In this document: piece by piece, positions 49,790-59,215 of the stretch
Numbering within the stretch: the first letter of the stretch is position 1
How the letters are laid out: each line of letters starts with the position of its first letter
Assembly (NCBI GenBank): GCA_016745215.1
Contig: CP050890.1
Coordinates: forward strand, 1,550,001-1,614,000
Direction of reading: 5' to 3'
DNA from: Thiohalocapsa sp. PB-PSB1
GTDB lineage: Bacteria; Pseudomonadota; Gammaproteobacteria; Chromatiales; Chromatiaceae
Length of the DNA: 64,000 nucleotides
Translations under genes and position numbers: made by a program
Notes under the pieces: generated by a model
Seen by the model: the letters and a program-made list of their open reading frames with translations, nothing else
Databases searched by the model: none
What the model was told of the DNA's origin: nothing

Positions 49790-51045
49790 CAGAGACCATG
49801 GACCATTTCAACTATCGTGGTGAGCATCTGTTTGTCGAGGACTTGCCCCTGGCTGCAATCGCGGAGCGTTTTGGCACTCCATGCTATGTCTATTCCCGGG
49901 CCACGCTGGAGCGTCATTGGCACGTGTTCGACCAGGCCTTTGCGCAGCGCCCGCATCTAATAAGCTTCGCAGTCAAGGCCAATTCCAATCTGGCCATACT
50001 GAACCTGCTGGCCCGTCTCGGCTCCGGTTTCGACATCGTCTCGGTGGGCGAATTGGAGCGTGTGTTGGCGGCCGGCGGCGATCCGCGCCGCGTCATCTTC
50101 TCCGGAGTCGGCAAGCGCGCCGATGAGATTCGCCGCGCGCTGCAAGTCGGCATTTGCTGCTTCAATGTGGAATCCGAACCGGAATTGGAGCGTATTGCCG
50201 CACTGGCTGCCGAGCTGCAGATCCCGGCGCCGATTTCTCTACGCGTGAATCCAGACGTGGATGCTCGCTCTCATCCCTACATCTCCACTGGACTGCGCGA
50301 GAATAAATTCGGCATCGATAGACAGGCCGCGGAGATCCTATACCGGCGCGCCGCGGCTATGCCCTGGATTCAAGTGCTCGGCATCGACTGTCATATCGGC
50401 TCTCAGCTGACCGAGCTGGCACCTTTCCTGGCTGCGCTGGACCGCATCCTGGCGCTGGCGGATCGGCTGCAGGAGCAGGGCATCGACATCGCACATCTGG
50501 ATTTAGGCGGCGGCCTCGGCATCCGCTATACCGATGAGCAACCACCGGAGCCGGCGGTGTATGCCGAGGCACTGAGCGAGCGGCTCAGCGAGCGCCGGTA
50601 CCAGATCATCCTAGAACCCGGCCGTGCCATTGCTGGCAATGCCGGACTGCTGCTGACTCGCGTCGAATACCTCAAGCCCACGGATACCCACCGCTTCGCC
50701 ATTGTCGACGCGGCCATGAATGACCTGTTGCGCCCTGCCCTGTACCAAGCCGTGCAGGAAATCGTGCCGGTGCATCGTCGCGACGACATTGAAATGCTGA
50801 ACTGGGACATCGTCGGCCCGGTGTGCGAAACCGGCGACTTCCTCGGCAAGAGCCGTCGGTTAGCGCTGGCCGTCGGGGATCTGCTCGCGGTGCGCTCCAG
50901 TGGCGCTTATGGATTCACGATGAGTTCCAACTACAACAGCCGACCGCGGGCGGCCGAGGTATTGGTGGACGGCGGCGAAGCACATCTGGTGCGCCGACGC
51001 GAAGCATTGACGGACCTGTTCGCCAACGAGTTGCTGTTGCCTTGA
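49786..51045 (+). CDS. lysA: diaminopimelate decarboxylase
   Basis: The product is about 419 aa and converts meso-diaminopimelate to lysine in the cytoplasm. It is a fold-type III PLP enzyme: the PLP lysine is in ISFAVKANSNLAIL near residue 61, with NPDVDARSHPYISTGLRENKFG, the phosphate-binding LDLGGGLGIRY, and PVCETGDFLGKSR, which brings the catalytic Cys. The nominal start is a GTG at 49786 overlapping the lptM stop; an ATG at 49798 (MDHFNYRGEHLF) is an equally good start. It is followed by a methyltransferase gene and dapF. Confidence 0.95.
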   Translation: MTETMDHFNYRGEHLFVEDLPLAAIAERFGTPCYVYSRATLERHWHVFDQAFAQRPHLISFAVKANSNLAILNLLARLGSGFDIVSVGELERVLAAGGDPRRVIFSGVGKRADEIRRALQVGICCFNVESEPELERIAALAAELQIPAPISLRVNPDVDARSHPYISTGLRENKFGIDRQAAEILYRRAAAMPWIQVLGIDCHIGSQLTELAPFLAALDRILALADRLQEQGIDIAHLDLGGGLGIRYTDEQPPEPAVYAEALSERLSERRYQIILEPGRAIAGNAGLLLTRVEYLKPTDTHRFAIVDAAMNDLLRPALYQAVQEIVPVHRRDDIEMLNWDIVGPVCETGDFLGKSRRLALAVGDLLAVRSSGAYGFTMSSNYNSRPRAAEVLVDGGEAHLVRRREALTDLFANELLLP

Positions 51046-51083
51046 AAAGCAGAGCCCGAAGTGACAAACCGAACACATTCTCT

Positions 51084-51755
51084 ATGAAACGACGCCTCGA
51101 ACCCGAGTTGATGGATACCGACGAACAAGCCCTTGCCTACGATAGGGCAGACTTCACGGAGTCCAATTCGCTGTTCATGCGCCTGCTGGAAGAGCAAAAT
51201 CCGGGCGAATTGATTGATAAACGCGCGCTGGATTTGGGCTGCGGTCCAGCGGACATCGTCATCCGTTTTCTGCGCCGTTACAGCAAGGCCAGTTGCGACG
51301 CCCTCGACGGCAGTGCGTCGATGCTCGCCCTGGCCCAGGCACACATCGATGCGCTGCCCGGGGTAGCCAAGCGAGCGCGGCTGATCCAAGATCAATTGCC
51401 GTCGCAAACCCTGGAGCGCAACGCCTACGACCTGATTTTATCCAATAGCCTACTGCATCATCTGCATCAACCGCGCGTGCTCTGGGACACGCTGCGCATT
51501 GCCGCCAAGCCCGGCGCATTGGTGCTGATCATGGATCTGATGAGACCGGCTTCCGCCGGCTGGGTTGCGGCCTTGGTGGAAAGCTATGCCCGCAACGAAT
51601 CGGAGGTGCTCAGACGGGATTTCCGCAACTCCCTGTTTGCTGCCTTCGAGCCCGCCGAGGTCAGCGCACAACTCGAGGACGCTGGGCTCGCTGACCAGCT
51701 GGAGGTTGGGGTGGTCAGTGATCGGCATCTGGCGGTCTGGGGCCGGTTGCACTGA
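51084..51755 (+). CDS. class I SAM-dependent methyltransferase
   Basis: The 223 aa product starts at the ATG at 51084 (MKRRLEPELMDT). Motif I is RALDLGCGPADIVIRFL near residue 55, and motif IV-like YDLILSNSLLHHLHQP near residue 120 is of the UbiE/Methyltransf_11 type. The substrate is unknown. It sits between lysA and dapF, and its stop overlaps the dapF start (TGATG), so it is expressed with the lysine genes, though a role in that pathway is not expected. Confidence 0.85.
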   Translation: MKRRLEPELMDTDEQALAYDRADFTESNSLFMRLLEEQNPGELIDKRALDLGCGPADIVIRFLRRYSKASCDALDGSASMLALAQAHIDALPGVAKRARLIQDQLPSQTLERNAYDLILSNSLLHHLHQPRVLWDTLRIAAKPGALVLIMDLMRPASAGWVAALVESYARNESEVLRRDFRNSLFAAFEPAEVSAQLEDAGLADQLEVGVVSDRHLAVWGRLH

Positions 51756-52585
51756 TGTCCTTGCACTTCACCAAAATGCATGGACTCGGCAACGACTTCG
51801 TGGTTATCGACGCCATCCGGCAAGCGGTGAATATTACCCCAGAACTCAGCCGAAACCTGGCCCACCGACGTTTCGGTATCGGTTGCGATCAGGTGTTGCT
51901 GGTGGAACCCGCGCGTCTGCCGGACACCGACTTTCACTATCGCATCTTCAACGCCGACGGCTCCGAGGTGGAACAATGCGGAAATGGCGCTCGTTGCTTT
52001 GCCCGCTTCGTCCGTGAGCAGGGCCTGACCGCCAAGGATACGATTCTGGTGGGCACCGCGACCGGTGTAATCCGGCTGCGCATCGAGCCAGACGGGCAGA
52101 TCAGCGTGGCCATGGGCGTACCACGACTGGAACCGGCGGATATCCCGTTTGACGCCCAGCGGCAGGCGGCGTGCTATGACCTATCCCTGGATGGCGACAT
52201 GGTTCGGATCGGCGCCGTGTCGATGGGCAATCCGCATGCGCTGCTGCGGGTCGATGACATCGAACATGCGCCAGTGACAACGCTTGGCCCGCGCATTGAG
52301 CGGGACAGGCGTTTTCCAAAGCGCGTCAACGTCGGCTTTATGCAAATCGTCGATGCCGGTCACCTCCGGCTGCGCGTCTGGGAACGCGGCGTCGGCGAGA
52401 CCATGGCCTGCGGTACCGGCGCCTGCGCCGCCGTGGTCATTGGCAATCTCCAGGGCCTGCTCGACCAGCGCGTGCGCGTGACACTGCCCGGCGGAGACCT
52501 CGTAATACAATGGCCCGGCGAGGGCGCCGAAGTCCTCATGACCGGCCCCGCAACCCGAGTCTATGATGGAGTCATCGAGCCATGA
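51755..52585 (+). CDS. dapF: diaminopimelate epimerase
   Basis: The 276 aa enzyme interconverts LL- and meso-diaminopimelate without a cofactor, using two cysteines. These are in EVEQCGNGARCFARF near residue 73 and TMACGTGACAAVV near residue 220. The N-terminus FTKMHGLGNDFVVID is typical. The gene overlaps the methyltransferase stop by one base and the DUF484 start by four. It directly precedes LysA in the pathway. Confidence 0.96.
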   Translation: MSLHFTKMHGLGNDFVVIDAIRQAVNITPELSRNLAHRRFGIGCDQVLLVEPARLPDTDFHYRIFNADGSEVEQCGNGARCFARFVREQGLTAKDTILVGTATGVIRLRIEPDGQISVAMGVPRLEPADIPFDAQRQAACYDLSLDGDMVRIGAVSMGNPHALLRVDDIEHAPVTTLGPRIERDRRFPKRVNVGFMQIVDAGHLRLRVWERGVGETMACGTGACAAVVIGNLQGLLDQRVRVTLPGGDLVIQWPGEGAEVLMTGPATRVYDGVIEP

Positions 52586-53268
52586 CCAGCGTTCAGACAA
52601 CTGGTGACAAGAACGAAAACGACAACGAGGCGGCGGTCGCGGCCTATCTCTTGCAGCATCCGGACTTTTTGGTGCGCCATGGCGAAGTGTTGGCTAAGCT
52701 GCACATTCCGCATGGCGTCGGCGGCGCGGTGTCGCTCATCGAGCATCAGGTGGCGGTGCTGCGCGAGCAACTTGGCATCGAACGTGGCAGGCTCAACCAT
52801 CTAGTCGCCCGCGCTCGCGACTATGACCGGCTGTCCGGTAAATTGCATGAAATTACCCTCGAGCTGATCAAATCGCCCGACATCAAGCAAGCCCGCCATG
52901 TGCTGGAAACGGCATTGTGCGAGGATTTCAATGCCGACGCGGTGGCATTGAAGCTGTTTTCCGTGGAACCCGATCAGCATGCTGCCGACCCCTTGGTCAA
53001 CGCCTTTGTTGATTTTATCGACCGGGACCGCTGTGTCTGCGGCCCGCTGCTGTCGCCGCAGAGCGAAGTCCTGTTCGGTGATGCGGCTGCAACCATCCAT
53101 TCCGCCGCGCTCATTCCCATCAAAACCCAGGATAAGACTGGCGTGCTGGCCATTGGCAGCAGCAATCCCAAGCGCTTTACCCAGGAAACGGGAACCGATC
53201 TGTTCGAGCGACTCGGGGCCATCGTCAGCGCCAAGCTGGTGGATTTGGCGCATCGGCGCGACAGCTAG
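52582..53268 (+). CDS. DUF484 (GAF-like) family protein
   Basis: The 228 aa protein has AAYLLQHPDFLVRHGEVLAK at the start, a helical linker (EHQVAVLREQLGIERGRLNH) and a GAF-like C-terminal domain with AALIPIKTQDKTGVLAIGSS and a closing helix. This family always follows dapF and precedes xerC in many gammaproteobacteria; its function is unknown. Here xerC is not next: the following gene is convergent ubiB. Its ATG overlaps the dapF stop. Confidence 0.88.
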   Translation: MTSVQTTGDKNENDNEAAVAAYLLQHPDFLVRHGEVLAKLHIPHGVGGAVSLIEHQVAVLREQLGIERGRLNHLVARARDYDRLSGKLHEITLELIKSPDIKQARHVLETALCEDFNADAVALKLFSVEPDQHAADPLVNAFVDFIDRDRCVCGPLLSPQSEVLFGDAAATIHSAALIPIKTQDKTGVLAIGSSNPKRFTQETGTDLFERLGAIVSAKLVDLAHRRDS

Positions 53269-54935
53269 CTGGTGGCGCGATAGGGACTCAGCAACGCCCG
53301 CCAGAGCAAGCCGAGGCTAGTAATAATCAGCAATACCGCAACGCCGGGAAGCAATAAAGGCACCCTGGGTTCAGGTGCAGGCAATAGCAGCAGCACGGTT
53401 GCGCAGATCGCCAGAACCGAGGCGGCCAAGGTGGATAGCAGGCGTCGATTACTGGCCTGCAACGCACGCTGGATGTCCTGCAGATCAACAGACGGGCTGT
53501 TGGGATGGAGATTGGCCTGGCGGTCGAAATGTTCGATCAGACGGCTGGCGGCCGCTGGGAGTTCCGGTAGCCTTTCTGCCAAGGCCGGCCAGTTATCGAC
53601 GCTGCGCTGAAACAAGGTGCGTAGACCGATCTGATCACGCATCCAGTGCTCCATATAGGGCTTGGCGGTGGTCCAGAGATCCAACTGGGGATAGAGCTGG
53701 CGGCCCATGCCCTCGATATTGAGCAAGGTCTTTTCCAGCAACACCAGCTGTGGCTGAATCTCCATATCGAAGCGCCGCGCGGTCTGAAACAGGTTTACCA
53801 GGAAAGCGCCAAAGGAAATTTCCGATAAGGGCTTTTCGAAAATGGGCTCGCAGACGGTACGGATCGCGGATTCGAACTCTTCCACCCGGGTTCCCTGAGG
53901 CACCCAACCGGACTCCAGGTGCAATTCCGCGACGCGTCGATAGTCGCGGTGGAAAAAGGCCAGCAGATTCTCCGCCAGATAACGTTGATCTTGTTTGGTC
54001 AGCGTGCCGATGATGCCAAAATCCACCGAAATGTAGCGCCCGCTGGGTTCGACAAAAATGTTGCCCGGGTGCATGTCCGCATGAAAGAAATTGTCCCGGA
54101 ACACCTGGGTGAAAAAAATTTCCACGCCGCGTGTGCCGAGTTGGCGCATGCTGATGCCCTGGGCCTTGAGTTCGGCGACTTGTGAAACCGGGGTGCCATA
54201 GATGCGCTCCATCACCATCACGTTGACGCGCGTCCAGTCCCAGTACACCTCCGGTATATACAAATCGCGGCTGTGCTTGAAATTGCGCCGTAACTGGGAG
54301 GCGTTGGCCGCTTCGCGCAGCAGATTGAGCTCATCGAAGATGGTCTTTTCGTATTCCCTGACGACTTCCACCGGGCGTAGCCGGCGACCCTCCGAAAAGT
54401 AACGCTGCACCAAGCCGGCGAAGGTGTATAACAAGTCAACATCACGACGGATGATCTTGTCGATCCCTGGGCGAAGCACCTTGACGATGATTTCCTCGCC
54501 GGTTTTCAGACGCCCGGTATGCACCTGGGCAATGGAAGCAGAAGCCAGCGGTTGTTCTTTGAACTCATCTAATACCGCTTCCACCGGCCTGCCCCAGGCG
54601 TTTTCGATCAATGCCCGCGCATCTGAACCCGGGAAAGGCGGTACGCGATCCTGTAGCTTGGCCAATTCGAAGGCCAAATCCTCAGGCAGTAGGTCAACGC
54701 GGGTGGATAACAACTGACCGAACTTGATGAAAATCGGCCCCAATTCCTCCAATGCGAGCCGCACCCGCACTGGATAGGCCGGCAAGTCTCGTCGCATCCA
54801 GTGCCAGGGCGCCAGATAGAGAAGGAAACGCAGCGGGCGGAACAGTCGTGTCGCGATGACCACCTCGTCCAGCCCGTGCTTGAGCAGCACGATATTGATA
54901 TGCAGCAGGCGCAGTGCCTGCGAGAAACGAAGCAT
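53265..54935 (-). CDS. ubiB: ubiquinone biosynthesis atypical kinase UbiB
   Basis: The product is about 556 aa, starting at the ATG at 54935 (MLRFSQALRLLHIN); the frame upstream is not coding. UbiB supports ubiquinone synthesis and has ATPase activity. The KxGQ motif is FIKFGQLLSTRVDLLPEDLA near residue 75, the Ala-rich loop is ASASIAQVHTGRL, and the catalytic loop and DFG are in HADMHPGNIFVEP and SVDFGIIGTLTK. Two C-terminal membrane helices (LAASVLAICATVLLLL and GVAVLLIITSLGLLW) anchor it. It follows ubiJ by 20 bases and converges with the DUF484 gene, overlapping its end by 4 bases. Confidence 0.95.
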   Translation of the reverse strand: MLRFSQALRLLHINIVLLKHGLDEVVIATRLFRPLRFLLYLAPWHWMRRDLPAYPVRVRLALEELGPIFIKFGQLLSTRVDLLPEDLAFELAKLQDRVPPFPGSDARALIENAWGRPVEAVLDEFKEQPLASASIAQVHTGRLKTGEEIIVKVLRPGIDKIIRRDVDLLYTFAGLVQRYFSEGRRLRPVEVVREYEKTIFDELNLLREAANASQLRRNFKHSRDLYIPEVYWDWTRVNVMVMERIYGTPVSQVAELKAQGISMRQLGTRGVEIFFTQVFRDNFFHADMHPGNIFVEPSGRYISVDFGIIGTLTKQDQRYLAENLLAFFHRDYRRVAELHLESGWVPQGTRVEEFESAIRTVCEPIFEKPLSEISFGAFLVNLFQTARRFDMEIQPQLVLLEKTLLNIEGMGRQLYPQLDLWTTAKPYMEHWMRDQIGLRTLFQRSVDNWPALAERLPELPAAASRLIEHFDRQANLHPNSPSVDLQDIQRALQASNRRLLSTLAASVLAICATVLLLLPAPEPRVPLLLPGVAVLLIITSLGLLWRALLSPYRATS

Positions 54936-54955
54936 GGCGGGGCGTTGAAGAATCC

Positions 54956-55618
54956 TTAGGGTTTGTGTAACCGAGCCGCGAGCCGATTTACGCGCGCCTC
55001 GAGGCGTTCGACGTCGTCTCGCACCCTGTCGACATCGTCGAGAAATGTGCGCATTTCGTTGTCGGCAGGCAGAAGATGGCTCTCTTCCTGTAAATATTCG
55101 CGCACATTCCGAGTCAGCATGTCGCTGTTGCGCTTTGCCCATTGTCCCGCGGATCGGGCTTGCATGCCAAGGCGGTGAGCAACGCTGTCGCCAAGTACCT
55201 TCGACAGCCACTCTTCCCAGTCGATATCCAGGCCTTTGAAGACCTCGCCCAGAGTCTGGGCGACGCCATTGTCGCCGTCGATCTGGAGAGAACCTTCAAA
55301 GACGGCATCTTCGCGATGTTCACTCAAGGCCATGGCGAGCAGCGCCCCGGGAGTGCCGCGTACGACGCAATCCGGCTCGCTGTCATAGGTGGAGAAAAGC
55401 AACAGCCCGGTTTCCCCTGTGACCACGTAAATACGCGTGCCGAATCCGACTAATTCCAGCAGCAGAACCCGGCCCTGGATGGATTGCAATCGGCTTGCAC
55501 CCTCCGCATCCAGCGCCAACAGTGCATTTAATGCACCTTCTGCCGAAGCCAGTAATGCATCCGGGATTGGGATGCCCTCGGTGGTGATGTCGTCGTTCTC
55601 GTCCACGGGGTTACTCAC
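54956..55618 (-). CDS. ubiJ: ubiquinone biosynthesis accessory factor UbiJ
   Basis: The 220 aa protein has an SCP2-like lipid-binding domain (residues about 25-135), which in UbiJ carries ubiquinone intermediates within the Ubi complex, and a C-terminal coiled coil (FLDDVDRVRDDVERLEARVN). The start is a GTG at 55618 whose first bases overlap the ubiE stop (GTGA). Position between ubiE and ubiB is conserved among gammaproteobacteria. Confidence 0.9.
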   Translation of the reverse strand: MSNPVDENDDITTEGIPIPDALLASAEGALNALLALDAEGASRLQSIQGRVLLLELVGFGTRIYVVTGETGLLLFSTYDSEPDCVVRGTPGALLAMALSEHREDAVFEGSLQIDGDNGVAQTLGEVFKGLDIDWEEWLSKVLGDSVAHRLGMQARSAGQWAKRNSDMLTRNVREYLQEESHLLPADNEMRTFLDDVDRVRDDVERLEARVNRLAARLHKP

Positions 55619-56364
55619 AGTTTATAGCCACGGTGGATTGCAACCACACCACCGGTAAGATTGAGGAAGGTACAACGCTCGAAACCGGACTGCTCCATCA
55701 TCGACAGCAATGTCTGTTGATCCGGATGCATACGAATCGATTCGGCCAGGTAACGATAGCTGTCGGCGTCTCCAGCCACCAACTTGCCCAGCATCGGAAG
55801 CACCGAAAAAGAATACAGATCGTAGACGCGCGCCAGCGGTGCGATGGTGGGATGCGAAAACTCCAGCACCAGCGCCCGCCCGCCTGGCCTCAGCACGCGA
55901 AACATTTCATCCAACGCAAATTGCTTGTGGGTAACATTGCGCAACCCGAAACCGATGGTTACACAATCGAAACAGTCGTTGGCAAAGGGCAGGGCTTCGG
56001 CGTTGGCGATGCTGTAGTCGAGATGACCAACGAGGCCTGCATTCACCAGGCGCGTTCGGCCTTGCTCCAGCATCGCTTCATTGATGTCGGACATCACCAC
56101 AATGCCATCGGGGCCGACGATACGAGAGAACTTTTCCGATAAATCGCCGGTGCCCGCGGCCAGATCCAACACCCGTTGCCCACGGCGTACTCCGGCCATC
56201 TCCACCAGCCGCCTTTTCCACAGTCGATGGACTCCCGCCGACATCAGGTCGTTCATTAGGTCATAACGCGTCGCCACGGAGTCGAATACCGCGCGCACAT
56301 GTTGTTGCTTCTCTTCGACCGAGACCTTCTGATAGCCGAAATGGGTGGTCTTGTCATCGGACAT
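55615..56364 (-). CDS. ubiE: ubiquinone/menaquinone methyltransferase UbiE
   Basis: The 249 aa SAM-dependent enzyme carries out the C-methylation step of ubiquinone and menaquinone synthesis. It has THFGYQKVSVEEKQQHVRAV at the start, motif I in RVLDLAAGTGDLSEKFSRIV near residue 66, and the family signature GFGLRNVTHKQFALDEMFRV. It is first in a ubiE-ubiJ-ubiB cluster with overlapping or tight junctions. Confidence 0.96.
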   Translation of the reverse strand: MSDDKTTHFGYQKVSVEEKQQHVRAVFDSVATRYDLMNDLMSAGVHRLWKRRLVEMAGVRRGQRVLDLAAGTGDLSEKFSRIVGPDGIVVMSDINEAMLEQGRTRLVNAGLVGHLDYSIANAEALPFANDCFDCVTIGFGLRNVTHKQFALDEMFRVLRPGGRALVLEFSHPTIAPLARVYDLYSFSVLPMLGKLVAGDADSYRYLAESIRMHPDQQTLLSMMEQSGFERCTFLNLTGGVVAIHRGYKL

Positions 56365-56550
56365 GGATCTGCATGCTCCGTTTGGCTTGAGCCGGTGATA
56401 GGTCAGAGGTTGATCTGGTGCTGGCGCTGGTGGTCCGGCCGGGCCATTCTAACGCTATTTGATGGCGTTATGTGATGGTCTTGTATGATGGCGCCATGCA
56501 CTTAAAGCTAATTAGATCCTATTCTCATCGGATACGATGAGGAGGAGCGG

Positions 56551-56913
56551 TCAGGAGGGGCGGACTTTACGCTTATGGCCCGCCTTCTCCAGTTCATCCA
56601 GATAGTCTTTCCACAAAGCCTCCTGGTGCTGGCCCAGATTATGTAAGTATTCCCAGGAGAAGATGCCGGTGTTGTGTTCGTCGTCAAAGTAGAGGCAGAC
56701 CGCATAGTTGCCAATTGGCTCGATCTTATCGATGTTCACATCCTCTTTACCAAGCTGCAATACGCGCTGGCCAGGACCGTGGCCCTGCACCTCAGCGGAG
56801 GGCGAGTAGACACGCAAAAGTTCCACCGGCAGATTGTAATGGGCGCCGTCGTCAAAGGTGATCTCGAGTACCCGCGAGGTGCGGTGTAAATTCAATTCGG
56901 TTGGGGTCGGCAT
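56551..56913 (-). CDS. DUF971/GBBH-like N-terminal domain protein
   Basis: The 120 aa product starts at the ATG at 56913 (MPTPTELNLH). It is a single domain like the N-terminal part of gamma-butyrobetaine hydroxylase, with LEITFDDGAHYNLPVELLRV, IEPIGNYAVCLYFDDEHNTG and FSWEYLHNLG. In many proteobacteria this gene lies between hslU and ubiE, as here; its function is not known. The frame stays open upstream into the S23-type repeat, but that part is repeat sequence. The repeat separates it from hslU. Confidence 0.88.
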   Translation of the reverse strand: MPTPTELNLHRTSRVLEITFDDGAHYNLPVELLRVYSPSAEVQGHGPGQRVLQLGKEDVNIDKIEPIGNYAVCLYFDDEHNTGIFSWEYLHNLGQHQEALWKDYLDELEKAGHKRKVRPS

Positions 56914-56977
56914 AGAGAAACTCCATAGCGGCTTGTGCGGCCAGTGCCGCGCTGTAGAAACACTGGAATAAAATGGG

Positions 56978-57604
56978 TAAGTGATGGTGCAGAAACAAGC
57001 TAAACAGGTTTTTGGCTTGGGTGTCGCCTGCCGACTCATTCGGTACCGCTATCGGTATCGGTATCGGCGTCGGTATCGAACTGACCAACCCGATATCCGC
57101 CAAGCTCCTCCCTGACCGCCTAGCCACGCTGTCCGAGCGTCGTGAGCATGGCCACACGACGATCGAGCAGTGCCTTTTGCTTGCTGTTGTCGTCTGCGGA
57201 CAACGCATCGCACACCAGCGAGCACGTCCTCAATCGCAGCGCACTCCAGCGCCGAGCCTCGTGCGCTTTTAAACGACCGGCATCGATCCCCGCTCGTCGC
57301 TGTGCCGTTACCCTCGGCAATGTTCAGCGCGATGGCCTGCGATGCGCGCCTACGATGCGCACCTACGATGAGCACAGGCGTTGATCCCTCGCGTTACGCT
57401 GTCCTTTCACATGCTCGCATTAGCGCTAGGCCCAGCCAACAGACTCGATGGCCGCACGCTAGACGTCGCGCTTCTCATGACCGAATGGCATAGGGCGTTT
57501 TATCTCTCGATTCCGATTCCGATTCCGATAGCGACCCCGACCCCGATTGCACTCCGCCGATGTTTGGATAGCGTGGTATAGGTTATTCATGAACCGCTAC
57601 TAAG
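56978..57604. repeat. S23-type repeat element, full-length copy
   Basis: At 627 bases this is the longest uninterrupted copy in the window. It runs from TAAGTGATGGTGCAGAAAC to CATGAACCGCTACTAAG, with low-complexity arms (TATCGGTATCGGTATCGGC near 57050 and GATTCCGATTCCGATTCC near 57510) around a decayed four-helix-bundle gene. It is inserted between hslU and the DUF971 gene, which are usually adjacent. Confidence 0.8.
57120..57491 (-). pseudogene. decayed four-helix-bundle (S23/IVP family) gene
   Basis: On the minus strand from about 57491, broken frames give MPFGHEK, RAAIESVGWA, RASQAIALNIAEGNG, then FKSARGSALECAAIEDVLAG. After a frameshift they give CDALSADDNSKQKALLDR and MLTTLGQRG. These are conserved segments of the four-helix-bundle proteins encoded by 23S rRNA intervening sequences and free-standing relatives. 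Stops and a frameshift make it inactive. The shared frameshift near CVV/LVC in both copies suggests the damage predates spreading. Confidence 0.75.
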
Positions 57605-57759
57605 CAACGGCTCAACAACAAGCGGTACCTCGTCTTTGACCCATGAAAAACGCCAGAATGTACGATATGTGCACGAGCGGCGGGATTTCTGCGCAGCGTT
57701 CGCGCGGTTGGGCGTTCTTGCCTTTTGCGGCAGGGTCGCAGTGGTTGTAATACTTCCCT

Positions 57760-59094
57760 TTACAGAATGTACTGCGACAGATCCTCGTCCGCCGCCAGTT
57801 CGCCCAGGTTTTGGTCCACATAAGCCGCATTGATGGTAATCGGCACCCGATCCAGCTCGGATGCATTAAAGGAAACGTCTTCCAACAAGCGCTCCATGAC
57901 CGTGTGTAGCCGCCGAGCGCCGATGTTTTCGGTGCGCTCGTTGACCTGGAACGCAATCTCGGCCAGGCGCCGGATGCCATCCTCGGCAAACTCCAGCCGC
58001 ACCCCCTCGGTGGCCAGCAGCGCCTGGTATTGATCGGTCAGGGATTCATTCGGCTCGGTCAGGATGCGCACAAAATCATCCGTGGTCAGCGCCTGCAGTT
58101 CGACGCGAATCGGCAATCGGCCCTGCAATTCCGGTATCAGGTCCGACGGCTTGGCCAGATGGAAAGCGCCGGAAGCAATGAACAGGATGTGATCGCTTTT
58201 GACCATACCATGCTTGGTGGACACCGTGCTGCCTTCCACCAATGGCAGCAAATCGCGCTGTACGCCCTCGCGCGATACATCGGCACCGCCCACCTGCTCG
58301 GAACGGCGAGTCACCTTGTCGAGTTCGTCCAGAAACACGATCCCGTTTTGTTCCATATTGGTCATTGCGCGCAATTTCATTTCTTCCTCGTTGATTAACT
58401 TGGCCGCCTCTTCATCGAGCAGCATTTTACGCGCATCCTTGATTTGCAGCCGACGCCTTTTGGTCCGATTGGAGTTCAGATTCTGAAACAGACCTTGCAG
58501 CTGATTGGTCATTTCTTCCATCCCGGGCGGGGCCATGATTTCCACCCCAAGCGCCGATTGGCTGACCTCGATCTCGATCTCACGTTCGTCGAGTTGCGCA
58601 TCACGCAGTTTCTGCCGGAATTTCTCGCGCGTGGCCGAGGACGCACCAACTCCCTTGCTGTCCTCCTCAAAACCAGAAGGTGGTGGCAGCAAGGCATCGA
58701 GAATGCGCTCTTCGGCAGCGGCCGCAGCGCGGCTGGCGTTGCGCTCCATCTCTTTCTCGCGCTCCATCTTAACGGCAATATCCGCCAGATCGCGGATAAT
58801 GGACTCCACATCGCGGCCCACATAGCCTACCTCGGTGAACTTGGTGGCCTCGATCTTGATAAAGGGCGCATCCGCGAGCCTGGCCAGGCGGCGGGCGATC
58901 TCCGTTTTGCCGACCCCGGTGGGGCCGATCATCAGAATATTCTTCGGTGTGATCTCAGAGCGCATCGGCTCGGCAATCTGCGCCCGCCGCCAGCGGTTGC
59001 GCAGCGCGATGGCGACTGCGCGTTTGGCGGCCTGTTGACCGATGATATGTTTGTCAAGCTCGGATACGATGCGTTGGGGAGTAATTTCGGACAT
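57760..59094 (-). CDS. hslU: ATP-dependent protease ATPase subunit HslU
   Basis: The 444 aa AAA+ unfoldase feeds substrates to the HslV peptidase in the cytoplasm. Walker A is GPTGVGKTEIARRLA near residue 57, the pore loop is in VGYVGRDVESI, Walker B is GIVFLDELDKV near residue 250, and the C-terminus ends DEDLSQYIL, which docks into HslV. The family I domain (residues about 110-240) is present. The start at 59094 (MSEITPQRIV) is standard. hslV lies 121 bases upstream. Confidence 0.97.
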   Translation of the reverse strand: MSEITPQRIVSELDKHIIGQQAAKRAVAIALRNRWRRAQIAEPMRSEITPKNILMIGPTGVGKTEIARRLARLADAPFIKIEATKFTEVGYVGRDVESIIRDLADIAVKMEREKEMERNASRAAAAAEERILDALLPPPSGFEEDSKGVGASSATREKFRQKLRDAQLDEREIEIEVSQSALGVEIMAPPGMEEMTNQLQGLFQNLNSNRTKRRRLQIKDARKMLLDEEAAKLINEEEMKLRAMTNMEQNGIVFLDELDKVTRRSEQVGGADVSREGVQRDLLPLVEGSTVSTKHGMVKSDHILFIASGAFHLAKPSDLIPELQGRLPIRVELQALTTDDFVRILTEPNESLTDQYQALLATEGVRLEFAEDGIRRLAEIAFQVNERTENIGARRLHTVMERLLEDVSFNASELDRVPITINAAYVDQNLGELAADEDLSQYIL

Positions 59095-59215
59095 GGAAAT
59101 CTATCTTGAGGGGACTGAAGCCGACCGCGGTCCAGCAGTCATGATTGGTATGGGAAGGGGACGCGGTTGCGTCACCGCGGCCTGCTGAACAGATTCTGTC
59201 ATGCTGCGGTTAAAC

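Noticed and set aside
53265..55211. A longer start for ubiB at 55211
   Set aside because: The extra 92 residues are Arg-rich and overlap ubiJ in another phase; the family start MLRFSQALRLL lies at 54935.
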